The notes under the pieces are model-generated. The model was not told the origin of the DNA and did no database searches. It was given only the letters and a program-made list of their open reading frames with translations. From Achatina immaculata (Eukaryota; Mollusca; Gastropoda; Stylommatophora; Achatinidae): DNA of 64,000 nucleotides. The stretch is taken from assembly GCA_009760885.1 (NCBI GenBank), contig CM019715.1, positions 24,021,642-24,085,641 on the forward strand. The letters run 5' to 3'. The stretch's first letter is position 1, and each line of letters begins with the position of its first letter. The position numbers were made by a program, and so were the translations under genes. Positions 53,640 through 64,000 of the stretch are shown here, piece by piece.

Positions 53640-55112
53640 TTCTCGTGGCGGAATTGTTTAAACTGACAAGAGAAAGGACGAAAGGCGAATATCTGGCGCC
53701 AGAACGTTGATGGTTAAATTACAGGGTCATCCAATAGACACAAATCTCATCCAAGTATACGCACCAACTTCAGAAAGCTCCGATGATGAGATAAGCCAAC
53801 TTTGTGCTGGGTGATATTTAAACGCGAAAGTAGGGACTGAACAAGACAATGAAGCTACTGTCAAGTATAGACAAGGTATCAGAAATACAAGAGGGGAGAT
53901 GTTGACTGAATGGGCAGAAAAGAAGAAAATGATAATAGGACATATTTGGTTTCAACAACACCCAAGGCAACTATGGACATAGAAAAGCCCAAATAAGAAC
54001 ATACGTAACCAGATAGATTACATTGTGATCAACAGAGGATTCAGGAACTCACTAATATCCGTGAAAACAAGACCAAGTGCAGACTGCAACAGTGACCACA
54101 TCCCAGTTGTAAGAAAAGTGAGAATCAGGCTAAAGAGGTTAAAGGTAGCAGCTAAAAACAAAGAACTAGATACAGAGCTGTTACGGAAAAATAAGCAATA
54201 CAAGAAAATATAGGACCATAGTACATAATAGGTCTGTGCTATAGAGAAGACTGAAACGATTAATGCACAATGGAATATGCTTAAAGACTCTATTCAGCAA
54301 ACATCTATCGAAATCCTACCTCCAAATTAACGATACGCTAAACAGGAGTGGATGACAGAAGAAATTTTGCAACTAATGGATCAGAGAAGAAGTCTTAAGG
54401 AAGACAAAGATGAATATGACAAAATAAATAAAGAAATAAGACACAAATGCAATAAAGCTAAAGAAGAGTGGCTAAATAAGAAATGTAATGAAATAGAGAC
54501 ACACCATCATGGAAACACAAGAGATATGTACAAACAAATAAAGGAGTTAACAAACAAAAGGGCATACCACAACTTTGGTTGCCTGAAGTCAAAGGATGGA
54601 CATACAATAATGGACAGAGATGAAATAATGGCAAGATGGAACGAATACATTAGAGAACTTTATGAGGACAATAGAGGCGAAATAGATATACGAAATAATA
54701 ATGAAGGGCTTCCCATATTAAAAGCAGAAGTGGAAGAACCATCAAACACATGAAGAACAACAAAGCACCAGGACCAGATAAAATCACTAAGGAAGAATTG
54801 GAAGGATTAGGAGACCTTGGTATATAAATAATTACCAGGTTGTTGAATGACATCTATAACAGTAACTATGTCCCATCAGACCTTTTGCAATCAGTTTTCA
54901 TTGCCCTACCAAAGAAACAAGGTGCAGTTGAATGTGAAGACCACTAAACCATTAGTCCTATGAGCCATGTTACCAAAATCCTGCTTTGTATTGTCATGAG
55001 AAGAGTCATGGGCAGTACATAATAGGTATAGTGCTATATATAAAACCATAAATCTCTGAAGAACAGTGTGTCTTCGTCGAAGGAAAAGTACAAGTATTGC
55101 CATATATATATA
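53640..55112 (+). pseudogene. LINE family G, endonuclease plus start of RT, interrupted
   Basis: Forward strand. An endonuclease domain in pieces ('IQVYAPTSESSDDEIS' near 53755; then 54025-54213 with 'SADCNSDHIPVV', the S-D-H catalytic end). A linker with a charged helical frame follows (54352-54753: 'RSLKEDKDEYDKINKEIRHK', 'WNEYIRELYEDN'). Next come the first RT motifs, 'MKNNKAPGPDKITKEEL' and 'SVFIALPKKQGAVECEDH'. Shortly after, 'SEEQCVFVEGK' runs into a TA microsatellite (55103-55120), where the D copy begins. Since F ends just upstream, F and G may be 3' and 5' pieces of one family in tandem. Confidence 0.7.
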
Positions 55113-55119
55113 TATATAT

Positions 55120-56510
55120 ATGGGCAATAAAGAGTCTGAAAAATGGTAAATCACCAGGATGTGATGAGATAACCGCTGAATTTATTAAAGCAGGAGGAAA
55201 GGAGTGTGCAACAATCTATCATGCACTATGTAAAAAGATATGGCATTCAGGTATTTGGCCAAAAGAATGGAAAAGAACTGTATTCATACCACTGCCAAAA
55301 AAGGGTAACCTGAAATTATGCACCAACTACAGAACTGTTGCCCTGATTAGTCATGCCAGTAAAATTCTGTTAAAAATCATAATGGGTAGACTTCGAAAGA
55401 AAATAGAAGAAGAAGTCAATATGGTCCAAGCTGGCTTCAGGCAAGGAAGAGGATCAAGAGATCATATATTCAATCTAAGATTAATAATAGAGAAATGCAG
55501 GGAGTTTAATGTGAATCTATATTTATCCTTTATAGACTACTCAAAGGCATTTGATTGTGTACAACACCAGAAACTTTGGGAAATAATGGAAAAAATGGGA
55601 TTTCCAACACATTTGATACAATTAACATCACTGCTGTATTCAGACCAACAAGCAGCAGTAAGAATAAATGGTGAAACATCAAGTTGGTTTGACATAAAAC
55701 AAGGAGTCCGTCAGGGGTGCATATTGTCACCCTACTTATTTAACTTGTATACTGAAAATATAATGAGGAATGTTAGAGAAGATGTAGACAAAGAATATTA
55801 CGATGCCATAACAGTTGGAGGTTATGAAATACCAGAGATTAGATATGCTGATGACACAGTATTGCTGTCCACAACACAAGAAGGAATGGAAAAACTAATT
55901 ATGTCAATCCGCAAGAACAGCGAAGAGCAGAACCTCTATCTTAATGCAAAGAAAACTAAAGTGATGACAACTGACAAAACAAACAAGGCAACTGAAATAT
56001 GTATCAATGAGGAAAAACTGGAAGAAGTGGAGAGTTTTGAATATCTTGGATCACTACTAACTAATAATGGAGATACAATGCGGGAAATTAAAGGAGGACA
56101 TCTATTGCTCTTCAGAAAGTAAAACAAATCAGAATCTGTGGAGAGGAGCAGACAGAACCACAAAAATAAGATTTTTAAGGGCATGCATCTTTCCCATCGC
56201 AACATATGCCTGTGAGACCTGGACACTTAACAAAACAGCTGAGAAGCACATAAATGCCTTTGAATGTAAATGCTATAGAAGAGTTCTCCAAATATCGTGG
56301 ACACAAAAAGAACAAATATATCTATACTACAAGAGCTTAATATTGAAGAAGGCTGGCTAGTAAAGAGGATTAAAGAGAGAAAACTTAAATATTTTGGACA
56401 CATTAAACGTCATGATAATTTAGAGAAGACCGTATTGGAAGGATACATAATGGGAAAAATAAAAAGAGGAAGACCGAAACGAAGATGGCTGCAGGACTTC
56501 CTCCCATGTT
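55120..56510 (+). mobile_element. LINE family D, most complete reverse transcriptase
   Basis: The forward frame 55121-56122 is open for over 330 codons. It has, in order, 'SLKNGKSPGCDEITAEFIKA', 'PLPKKGNLKLCTNYRTVALI', 'QAGFRQGRGSRDHIF', 'SFIDYSKAFDCVQHQKLWEI' (motif A), 'GVRQGCILSPYLFNLY' (motif B), 'EIRYADDTVLLS' (motif C, YADD) and 'LYLNAKKTKVM'. A frame change near 56100 leads to the C-terminal part (56120-56500: CETWTLNKTAEKHINAF, GRPKRRWLQD). The 5' end is truncated in a TA repeat and the 3' end is cut at about 56500, where an oppositely oriented element starts. No endonuclease is attached. Confidence 0.85.
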
Positions 56511-56511
56511 A

Positions 56512-58183
56512 GTGATCTCTGCAGGACTTCCTCCCATGTTGTCCACTGACCTTGCTGTACCTGTTGGACTGCCTTCTGGACCCGCTTGTCATCTTCTGAA
56601 TTCCTTACTTCGCAGATAATCATATCCCTTCTTTCCTTACAGGAGGCCTTTGACCACCATTTGATTTCACCATGACCAAATCCCCTTTTGTTGGTCTGGG
56701 TGTATCCTATTACTTCTTTCAGGTCCTGTGTTTCCCTGGCTGCGGTCACTTCCTCACTTACTTTCTATTTTCGTCCAGTTTTAACTGTTGGCTGCATTTC
56801 TCGTACCATCGGATCTGTAGATTCTTGTAGCATCATTGCAAGCCTTGTCTTTCCTATTTTGTATTCTTCAACCACAGATTTGAATGGCAGCTGCAGTTTG
56901 CTCTTCTTGCAGTACAGTGCCACATCAGTTAATCCTGGTGGCACGCCTAGTCACTTTCTTATGGATTTATTTATCTTTATTTCGACTGCCTCTACTGTGC
57001 TGGTACTTACTTCGTAAATGAGCAGTGGCCACATCAATGTTTGAATCACCATGAACTGGAGACACCACATTTTGAACTTCCCAAGTAGCCTGCTTTTGTC
57101 TATGATGTTCAATCCATTCTGTGCCATTTCTATGACCTGCTTCACCGCGTTTGAGTCTTTCATGGAAGCATCATATACTCTACCAAGGCTCTTCACTGGC
57201 TCTTCCCCTACAGTTGGGATTATTTTATTTCCCACTGTGTACGATCTTTCTATCACTTTCCCCTTTCTGAGTGACAGACTTCTTGACTTATTTGGCTTGA
57301 AGCTCATTCGGCACCATATGATAAGGCTATCCAAACTGTGTAACATATTTCGTCCCTGTGCTTCACTGGTTGTTATTACTGTTGTGTCATCCATGAATGC
57401 TTTTAGTGGTGGCATCTGACATCCATTTCTGAACCTTGGGCCTTCTGCTGCTCCTTCTGCTGTTTTCAAGATTACTTGCATGGCTAGTACGAACAGTATG
57501 GGAGATATTGTACAGCCCATTGCAATTCCTACCTGGAGCTCAATCCATCTTGTAATATATCCTGATGTTCCAAATCTCATGAGGAACCATATGAAGTACA
57601 TTTTCAGCATATTCGTGATGTTTTGGCACATGATACATGTCTAGTGCTAGCCATATCATCTTGTGTGGTACTGAGTCATATGCATTGGCTAGGTCAAGCC
57701 ATATTACCTGTAGATCTTGATTTCCAGATCTTGCCTGTTGAATAGCTTCCCAAATCATTGACGCATGCTTAAGACATCCTGGGGAACCTAGAATTCCTCC
57801 CTTCTGCACGGATGTATCAACGTAACCATTATCTAGGATGTATGTTGTTAGTCTCCTTGTCATTACAGAGAAGAATATCTTTCCTTCCACATTCAGAAGT
57901 GAGATCAGTCTGAACTGGTTGATTTCAGTGGAATTCTGCTCCTTTGGGATGTATATTCCGTTAGCCTTCTTCCAGTCTTTACTTATGAGTCCCTTTGTCC
58001 ATGCTGTTCGTAGGAGTTTATGGAGCTTCTTTAGAACTTCCGGGCATCCTTTGTATAGTATGTAAGGGACTGGTGCTGAGTTGCCTTTAGCTTTTCCTAC
58101 GATGCTCTCTACTTCTTTTAAGGTTGGTGGGCTGCATTTGAAATTGCTACCTGGTGCACAGGGCCACACTAGACCTTTCATCT
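56512..58183 (-). pseudogene. LINE family C reverse transcriptase (FMDD type)
   Basis: Reverse strand. Frame 58181-57540 contains 'ISKDWKKANGIYIPKEQNST', 'INQFRLISLLNVEGKIFFSV', 'WLDLANAYDSVPHKMIW' (motif A) and 'HVPKHHEYAENVL'. An overlapping frame 57631-56951 has 'VGIAMGCTISPILFVLAM' (motif B) and 'KAFMDDTTVIT' (motif C with MDD). A later piece (56749-56510) gives 'GFGHGEIKWWSKASCKERRD' and 'WTTWEEVLQRSLTWEEVLQ'. One frameshift near 57580 and a truncated 3' end are visible. The MDD box and the 'LANAYDSVPH' motif set it apart from families A, B and D. Its clade is uncertain to me. Confidence 0.75.
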
Positions 58184-58189
58184 GCTCGA

Positions 58190-58962
58190 GAGGTGTATGC
58201 TGATTTTTATCACAGTATGTCTTGCTCTCTGCATTTCCTTGATGGTTTGTGCTAGTTTTCCAGTCTGGTTAAGTGTTCTTACATTCCAGCTGCCTATTTG
58301 CATCTTGTGTTTAGGTTCCAGGAGGTCTGCAGTCGGGCTGGGAACTTCCAGTGGCTGGCTTTCATCCACAACCTTCATGGGCTCAGTTTCCTGATAAGCG
58401 TTTCTCCTTCCACCTGCGTTTGTTTTTTCCCATGCTTCTGTTTCTGTGGCAGTCTGATGGTTTTTTTATTAGATAGGGTTCATAGAAATCTAAAAACTAA
58501 GAATAAATACGAAAATCAAGATATTTAAGAGCAATGTTCTAAGTGTACTACTCTATGGAAGTGAATGCTGGAAAATCACCAACACACTAGAAAACAAGTT
58601 GAATTCTTTCCAGACTAAATGTTTACGAAGAATTAGAAAAATATTTTGACCAAACACCATAAGAAATAACATCTTGTTGGCAGAAATGCAGATGAAGCCA
58701 CTGACAGCAATTATTGAGGAAAGACGCTGGCGATGGTTGGGACATGTGCTCCAAATGACTGACAACTCACTACCAAAAATAGCACTAAGATGGACACCAC
58801 AGGGGAACAGAAGTAAGGGTAGACCAAAAGAGACATGGAGAAGAACAACAGAAAGGATGTTGAGCAATAGAGGGCTCACCTGGGCAAGAGCAGAAAAAAG
58901 GCAAAGCACAGGAAATTGTGGAGAGAAATGATCGCCTACGCCACGCGGCACTTGGTTGATTG
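58190..58962 (+). mobile_element. LINE family B with inverted 5' part and a variant 3' end
   Basis: 58190-58478 on the reverse strand is the B leader and endonuclease start (KVVDESQPLEVPSPTADLLE; then 'QIGSWNVRTLNQTGKLAQTI'). 58495-58910 on the forward strand is the B C-terminal end ('KCLRRIRKIF', 'ERRWRWLGHVLQMTDNSL', 'SKGRPKETWRRTTERML'). The starts of the two parts face each other, as after twin priming. The final 50 bp differ from other B copies. Instead of the '...gcacttaaggttcag' end there is 'gatcgcctacgccacgcggc' and a TTGA repeat tail, so this copy belongs to another subfamily or is chimeric. Confidence 0.7.
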
Positions 58963-59324
58963 ATTACACAAAGGCAGTTTAGCTCACTGAAACAGCGGGG
59001 AAACTCAGTTTTCGTACACCAGTCCTGCATGAAATTGAAAGATTTGCGTGAAAGACAAGGAACTGGCACTATATAGAGTGTTTAAAAAACCGTAGAATTT
59101 ACAAGAATATGTCAAAACTGAGAGGGGCTACACAAGAAAAATGTATGAGGAATGAAAGAACGAAGTGTACACATGCCAAGGAGGTAGATACTTATCAGTT
59201 CAGATTTTACACACTTCTCAATAATTCTGATGGGAAAATATTCTTCCATGAAGCGCCAAACAATCTAAAACATTTACAATCATAGATAAGTAAAATGGTG
59301 GGTTGGTGGAGAGGGGGAATTGGA

Positions 59325-59327
<3 letters not shown>

Positions 59328-59363
<36 letters not shown>
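59328..59363. repeat. (GA)n microsatellite
   Basis: Eighteen GA units within the duplicated block; copy 1 has only a short version (20887-20900), so it grew after duplication. Confidence 0.95.
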
Positions 59364-59366
<3 letters not shown>

Positions 59367-59509
59367 CCGATCTCCTCAGATTGCGCAGACTAGTCTTCAT
59401 GCAGGAATTGCTTACAACACAGTTCCACACTAGAGGAATATCAACAGAGGGAAATGTACGTGGGGTCGTCTGCTATTTTCCAGACTAGCGGTATAAATAA
59501 GTAAAAACT

Positions 59510-60255
59510 GACCATAGTTCACATTGGCCATCGTTATCCTTGAAGTAGTTTCGTTACGCACGGATGCACTAGTTCCAGCACCACCTTACCTTCCGTTGGA
59601 TGTCCTCAGTGTAGCCATAACATTTTTTTTTTCAGTTTCATCTTAAATTCTGCGAACAGAAAGAAGTCGCAAGGTCCAAATCCGGAGACAAATGAGGGTA
59701 GAGGAGGACAACCATATTGTTCTCGGACAAATATTTGGTGTTGAGGGCAATGTGACCGGGGTCGTCGTCATGGTGAAGCAGCCAGGTTTTTCATCGCCAC
59801 AGGCCGGGTGTCTCCTTTTCACGCTTTCATAAAGTCACCGCCAGACATAAAAGAAAATGGTGAAATTCACAGTCTGGCTAGGAGGGATAAATTCTTGGTT
59901 CACAATTCACTTGACGTCATAAAAACTATCATCATCTCCTGACATTAATTTTCGTCCGTCTCGCGGTTTTTTGTTTTTTGTTTTTTTTTTGTTTGGGGGT
60001 GGGGGTGAGATATTCTTGGTGCTCCGGAACTTTTCTACTGGAACAAGTGCTATTTTGTTTCAAGGTCATAACCACAGACCCAGCTCTTATCACTGGTTAT
60101 GACTCTGACAAGAAGGTATCCTAGTCTTAGGTGAGTTGCTGAAGTCCAGTGCAGACATCGACATGTTGCTGTGCTTGCCAGGCCGTGAGGATCTTGACAG
60201 AATATGCTGAAATTATTCTTCACCGGTTCTTTTCTTTTAATTTGAAGCATTTGAA
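59510..60255 (-). pseudogene. Mariner transposase relic (DD34D type), copy 2
   Basis: Paralogue of 20990-21765. It has the 'VITSDKSWVCGYDLETK' block (60050-60100) and the degraded 'PPSQTVNF' and catalytic Asp region (59880-59740), separated by T- and G-rich low-complexity sequence (59965-60008). More frameshifted than copy 1. Confidence 0.6.
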
Positions 60256-60539
60256 TATTTGGAAACTTGTACTGGCCTGGATGTAGAGACTACAACATGC
60301 TGAAGGTCGCTATCATTCTATAAACTGATATAGCTTATTCTGAGCTGGAAACAGTATCAAGAGAAGTGAACACTGTATACTACCAGCCATCCCGTCTTGT
60401 CTTCTGTCTCCCTTGAACTTACGAGCTGGTGTTCTTTGAAATCTATGTTGTGAAGGTGTTGAGACAGAACATCGTGTCTGTTTTAGTTTTTGTTTCAGTC
60501 CTTGAGTACAGCTAAAAAGCATGGGATATACAATTTTTC

Positions 60540-60695
60540 TTTAGCAGACCTATGGCGATTCAAAGCCTGTTATTCCGGGTACTAACGGAATGGTGGGGCA
60601 GGGTCTTAGTCAGCTAAGATTGGCTATAACTGACGCTAGCATATCAGCTATTTGTCGCTGACTGCCGACACGGACAGCGTCTTCACCCCCCCCCC
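60540..60695 (+). repeat. Dispersed repeat Q, copy 3
   Basis: Duplicate of 22050-22215, with a longer C run (60687-60698) at its end. Confidence 0.5.
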
Positions 60696-60740
60696 CCCAA
60701 GTATATTACTACTGACAAGTCATGATTTTTTATAGTATTA

Positions 60741-63220
60741 TCTTCTTATATCTTCTTATATCCTTCCCGTGCCGTTAGACGTCACATAGGGCTCGCAAAG
60801 TAGTTCGCCAATTTTTCCTGTCTTCGGCGAGTCTTTCAACCTCATCAAAGGATTTTATGCCTGTTAACTTGGCCTCTCTTAATAATGTTCTCTTCAGAGT
60901 TTCACGCGGTCTGCCCCTTTTTCTTCGGCCTGTTGTGTTCCACTTGATAGCTTGTTTTGGGATTCTCTGCTCATTTCTTCTCATCAAGTGGCCAACATAT
61001 GTCCATCTCCTTTTCCTGATCACCCGTGAGACTGGTTGTTGTTCAGTCATCTGTCTTATCTCTGCATTGTTCTTGAATTCATTCCACTTGATGCCTAGTA
61101 TTTTCCTTAGGCATTTGTTTCAAAAGAGTCTAATTTCTTTTCTATTTCTTTAGTTGTTTTCCAGCTTTCGCATGCATAAATGAGGGTGGATATTACATTT
61201 GAATTGAATAGTCTTAACTTGGTTTTTGTGCTTATAACTTTTGAATTCCATATGTTCTCAAGATTCTTGAAGATTGATGCTGCTTTTGCAATTCTGATCC
61301 TAACTTCCTTTCTAGTGTCACCATCCTGGTCTATGTAGCTGCCAAGGTATGCAAATTGATTGACTTCTTCAATATCTGTCCCTTCTATGTGTATTTTTCC
61401 ATTTTGATTGATGGGAATTTTCATTATTTTTGTTTTGTCCTTGTTAATTTCAAGTCCTATTTTGCTAGCCAGTGAAGATAGGCTATCTGTTTTTTCTTGC
61501 ATGGAATTCACATTATTACTGATAAGAGTTATGTCATCAGCAAAATCAAGATCTTCTAGTTGGGTCCCATGTACCCAGTCAATACCTGTGTTACCTGTGC
61601 AGCATTTTTTCATTATGAAGTCTATTGTAATCCCAAAAAGTAAAGGAGACAGTATACATCCTTGTTTCACGCCTGTTTCAATCTGGAACCATTCACTCAT
61701 CCCTTCTTCTGTCTTGACTGCACAACCATATCCATTGTATAAGTCCTTAATGATGTTGACAATTTTAGATGGTATTCCATATAGACATAAAATTCTCCAT
61801 AATGAATCTCTGTGTATGCTATCAAATGCCTTCTTAAAATCTATGAAATACAGTATTAATGGTTTCTGCTTTTCAATATGTTCTTCAAGTATTATTCTGA
61901 GAGTAAAGATCTGGTCGAGACAGCTTCTCCCTTTTCGAAATCCTGCTTGTTCTTCTCTCATTGCAGTATCCACTATATCTTTGAGTCTATTCAAAATGAC
62001 CTTGCAAAATACTTTTGACACAACTGATATTAAGGTTACTCCTCTCCAGTTGTTACAGTCACTAAGGTTGCCCTTTTTTGGTATTTTAACAATGATTCCC
62101 TTCTTCCAATTAGAAGGGACCTTTTCTTCTTTCCAAATCTTGTTAAACATTCTCTGTAGTTGTCTCATGTTGTCACTATTGATAGCTTTTAGCATCTCGG
62201 CTGTTATTTCATCTTCACCTGCAGCTTTGTTGTTAGCCATTAAATTCACTGCTGTTTCAATTTCATGCAATTCAATTTCATCTAGATTGACATTTAGTTG
62301 TGGGGCTGGTAAGTCAGTTTCAAGGTTTAACAATTCTTTTGGGTGTGGTAGATTGAGTATTTCTTGGAAGTGTTCAGCCCATCTTTGCTTTTGGTCTTTA
62401 TTTGATGTTAATAGTGTTCCAGTTTTGCTAAGGATTGGTCTTTCTTTAGATGTAATAGTACCTGTTAGCCTCTTTTGTATGTTATATAAAGTTTTGCTGT
62501 CTCCTGTTTTTGCTGCTTTTTCTGCCTCTTTCGCCATATTGTCTATGTATTCTCTTTTATCCCTTCTAGCTGAACTTTTTACTTTCTTGTCTATGTCTTT
62601 GTATTTTGCTTTTGCCGAATCTCTTTCATCATCTGCTTTTGCATTCAACATGTTTAATTTGACTGCTCGTCTTTCATGTATATACTTCCATGTTTTATCT
62701 GATATCCATGCTTTTCTATTTGGTTTTTCCAATCCAGCGCTTACTTTTGCTGCTGTGATTATGGCTGTGCTGTAAGAATTCCATAACTCATCTATACCTA
62801 TCTCCTCAACTGCACTGGGTGTTTTGGAATGATTGGCAAGTTCCTGATTGAAATTAATGTTAGTATTTTCTTCTTGTAGGCTGTGGATGTTTATCTTTCT
62901 GTGTACTGATTTCTTGTGTTGACTTTTCAATTTTAGTTTTATTTTCCCTATGCACAGGTTGTGATCACTGTTGACATCTGCACCCCTATAAGCCCTTACA
63001 TCCATGAGAGATGTTCTGTATTGCTTTCTAATACAAAAATGGTCTATCTGGTTTCTAGTTCTATCATCTGGAGATATCCATGTTGTTTTATGTATCTCTT
63101 TGTGTGGGAATATTGTGCCTCCAATGACCATGCCCTCTGTTAAACATATTTCAATTAATCTTTCTCCATTCTGATTAACCATGTCAATTCCTTCTTTCCC
63201 CATCACTTTTTCAACGTCGG
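60741..63220 (-). mobile_element. LINE family A, 5'-truncated but nearly intact, with 11-bp target duplication
   Basis: Exactly bounded by the direct repeat TTATAGTATTA (60730-60740 and 63221-63231). Copy 1 at 22255 shows the empty site ('tttatagtatcaacaac'). On the reverse strand the element begins inside the endonuclease at 63220 and ends with 'cggcacgggaaggatataag' and two TATAAGAAGA repeats. It is 2.48 kb and by far the best preserved retrotransposon here. Confidence 0.93.
61107..63219 (-). pseudogene. Family A ORF2-like protein: endonuclease end plus reverse transcriptase
   Basis: About 700 uninterrupted codons on the reverse strand, open to the 5' truncation point, so no true start is present. 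Residues 1-90 (numbered from the ATG/GTG near 63206) are the end of an exonuclease-endonuclease-phosphatase domain with 'PDDRTRNQIDHF' and 'VNSDHNL' (S-D-H). Residues ~90-330 are a charged linker. The reverse transcriptase follows: NKAAGEDEITAEML, PKKGNLSDCNNWRGVTLIS, EEQAGFRKGRSCLDQIF, YFIDFKKAFDSIHRDSLW (motif A), GVKQGCILSPLLFG (motif B) and LDFADDITLIS (motif C, near residue 553), then FAYLGSYIDQDGD. A missing A at about 61125 (compare 32176) ends the frame early. The C-terminal part continues in another frame at 61050-60775 (WTYVGHLMRR, GRRKRGRPRETLKRTLL). RTE-like by domain order and size. Confidence 0.88.
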
Positions 63221-63397
63221 TTATAGTATTAACAAGACGTAAAATCCAAAGACATAGATGTTAGTGTTATATGAGCTCGCATCCACAGGAACCCACTAGT
63301 CTGCTGCTGAGGAACACAAATATTGAGGAAAAAAATATGGGAAAAGGAGGAACCATCCAATACCAAAAGTGATTTGCTCATCGCTCATTTTTAAGTA

Positions 63398-63957
63398 CAC
63401 TGTTCAGAAAAAAACGCAACACTATTGTAGTCGTAATAGACACCAAATTTCAAACTTGTATCACAATTTATATTTACGGAATTAATGTTTCAATCTTGGC
63501 ATGAAGAAATTTTAAGATTTTAACAACTAAATGATGTTCATTAAATTTGATTTGGACTTTTATTCTTTGCGACTGAGGCCTCTGTTTCAGTAAGTTGTAT
63601 GGTCTCCTCTGGCCTGTATCAGAGAACGACATCTCCTTGACATGGATCCTATTAGCCGTTGGATCTGTTGTGAGATGGCTGCCCACTCTTCCCGCAGTGC
63701 AAGAGACAATTGTCGGAGATTGGTTGGCGCCACGTCTCGCTGGCGGACTTGTCTGTTGAGTTCACCCCATAAGTATTCTATTGAGTTCATATCTGATGAC
63801 ATGGATGGCCACGGAATGGTCTAGACGTTGTTGTCAGCTAGGAACTGGGTGGTGAGTTGTGCTATATGGCGTTGAGCGTTATCTTTCTGAAAAATCGACC
63901 CTGGTGCAGCCAGAAGTCAAAGAACGTGAGGACGAAGAATTTCACCGACGTATCGTT
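63398..63957 (-). mobile_element. Tc1-like transposon, 3' half, truncated by a D insertion
   Basis: Starts 'cactgttcagaaaaaaacgc' directly after TA (63396-63397), the site where copy 1 reads 'tttttagagtaaaaac'. The reverse frame 63802-63587 encodes 'MSSDMNSIEYLWGELNRQVR', the third catalytic block of Tc1 transposases (Glu in IEYLW), with 'LALREEWAAISQQIQRLIGS' and 'SMSRRCRSLIQARGDHT'. The rest of the transposase is degenerate or lies beyond the D fragment and the window edge. Confidence 0.85.
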
Positions 63958-63958
63958 G

Positions 63959-64000
63959 AGCATATGCCTGTGAGACCTGGACACTTAACAAAACAGCTGA
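63959..64000 (+). mobile_element. LINE family D fragment at the window edge
   Basis: 'catatgcctgtgagacctgg' plus 'acacttaacaaaacagctga' is identical in content to 56202-56242 of the long D copy (AYACETWTLNKTAE). It continues past the window end. Confidence 0.85.

Larger units (their letters stand above)
42790..63395. repeat. Large segmental duplication 1, copy 2 (with later insertions)
   Basis: Paralogous to 15280-22425. Retained parts, in order: 42790-43000, 45490-45835, 47030-48830, 51620-52985, 58970-60740 and 63232-63395. Material not in copy 1 lies between them: the longer Polinton polymerase (deleted in copy 1), an LTR-like segment, a mariner with two LINEs, a LINE cluster, a family A element and finally a Tc1 element. 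The right end cannot be seen because the Tc1 copy and the window end intervene. Confidence 0.9.

Noticed and set aside
61408..62775. 455-codon forward open frame, hydrophobic and Ser/Leu/Phe-rich
   Set aside because: It is the antisense shadow of the intact family A reverse transcriptase on the other strand, whose motifs are unmistakable.
1..64000. tRNA or rRNA genes
   Set aside because: I looked for cloverleaf-like and rRNA-like words and found none I could support by eye.

Overview
This is a eukaryotic, AT-rich, repeat-dominated window. It has spliced-gene signals, several non-LTR retrotransposon (LINE) families, Tc1/mariner, hAT and Polinton (Maverick) DNA, and many minisatellites. There is no bacterial gene organisation. 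The mixture, and a lineage-specific type I receptor gene, suggest an invertebrate metazoan, most plausibly a mollusc (gastropod). That assignment is an inference; no conserved marker gene is present.

Host coding content is small. The best host gene is a two-exon single-pass receptor at 23376-24931, with a Cys-rich ectodomain and a long cytoplasmic tail carrying several SH2-type tyrosine motifs. A 63-codon open reading frame with a signal peptide occurs twice (19847-20038 and 52201-52392), each preceded by a splice acceptor. Nearly everything else recognisable is mobile-element debris. I use working letters for the LINE families. A is RTE-like with a TATAAGAAGA-type tail. B has a GA tail and a conserved 5' leader. 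C has an FMDD box. D has an ATGA tail and a YADD box. E to K are 3' or internal fragments of further lineages. The letters are mine, not database names.

Layout: 1-10 kb holds LINE fragments (D, B, K, I, a D copy split by an A copy) and minisatellites. 10-15.2 kb holds a MITE, a large 30-bp satellite, and the first copy of a 2.1-2.4 kb duplication (12370-14745, paralogous to 35020-37130). 15.3-22.4 kb is copy 1 of a large duplicated block. 22.9-25.2 kb holds a 25-bp array and the receptor gene. 27-33.3 kb holds LINE fragments, including an almost whole D element with an inverted 5' half. 34-42.5 kb holds minisatellites, the second copy of the 2 kb duplication, a complete hAT-type non-autonomous element with 8-bp target duplications, and a 0.9 kb local duplication. 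42.8-63.4 kb is copy 2 of the large block. It is about three times longer than copy 1 because of later insertions.

The main result is that the two copies of the large block (15280-22425 and 42790-63395, same orientation) act as natural empty-site and filled-site controls for one another. By comparing them I can delimit a GC-rich insertion of unknown type in copy 1 and at least five insertion events in copy 2. The copy 2 events are an LTR-like segment, a mariner later split by two LINEs, a six-kilobase LINE cluster, a nearly intact A element, and a Tc1 element. Several have target-site duplications that can be read directly. All boundaries come from reading by eye and are approximate by several to tens of bases unless a target duplication fixes them.
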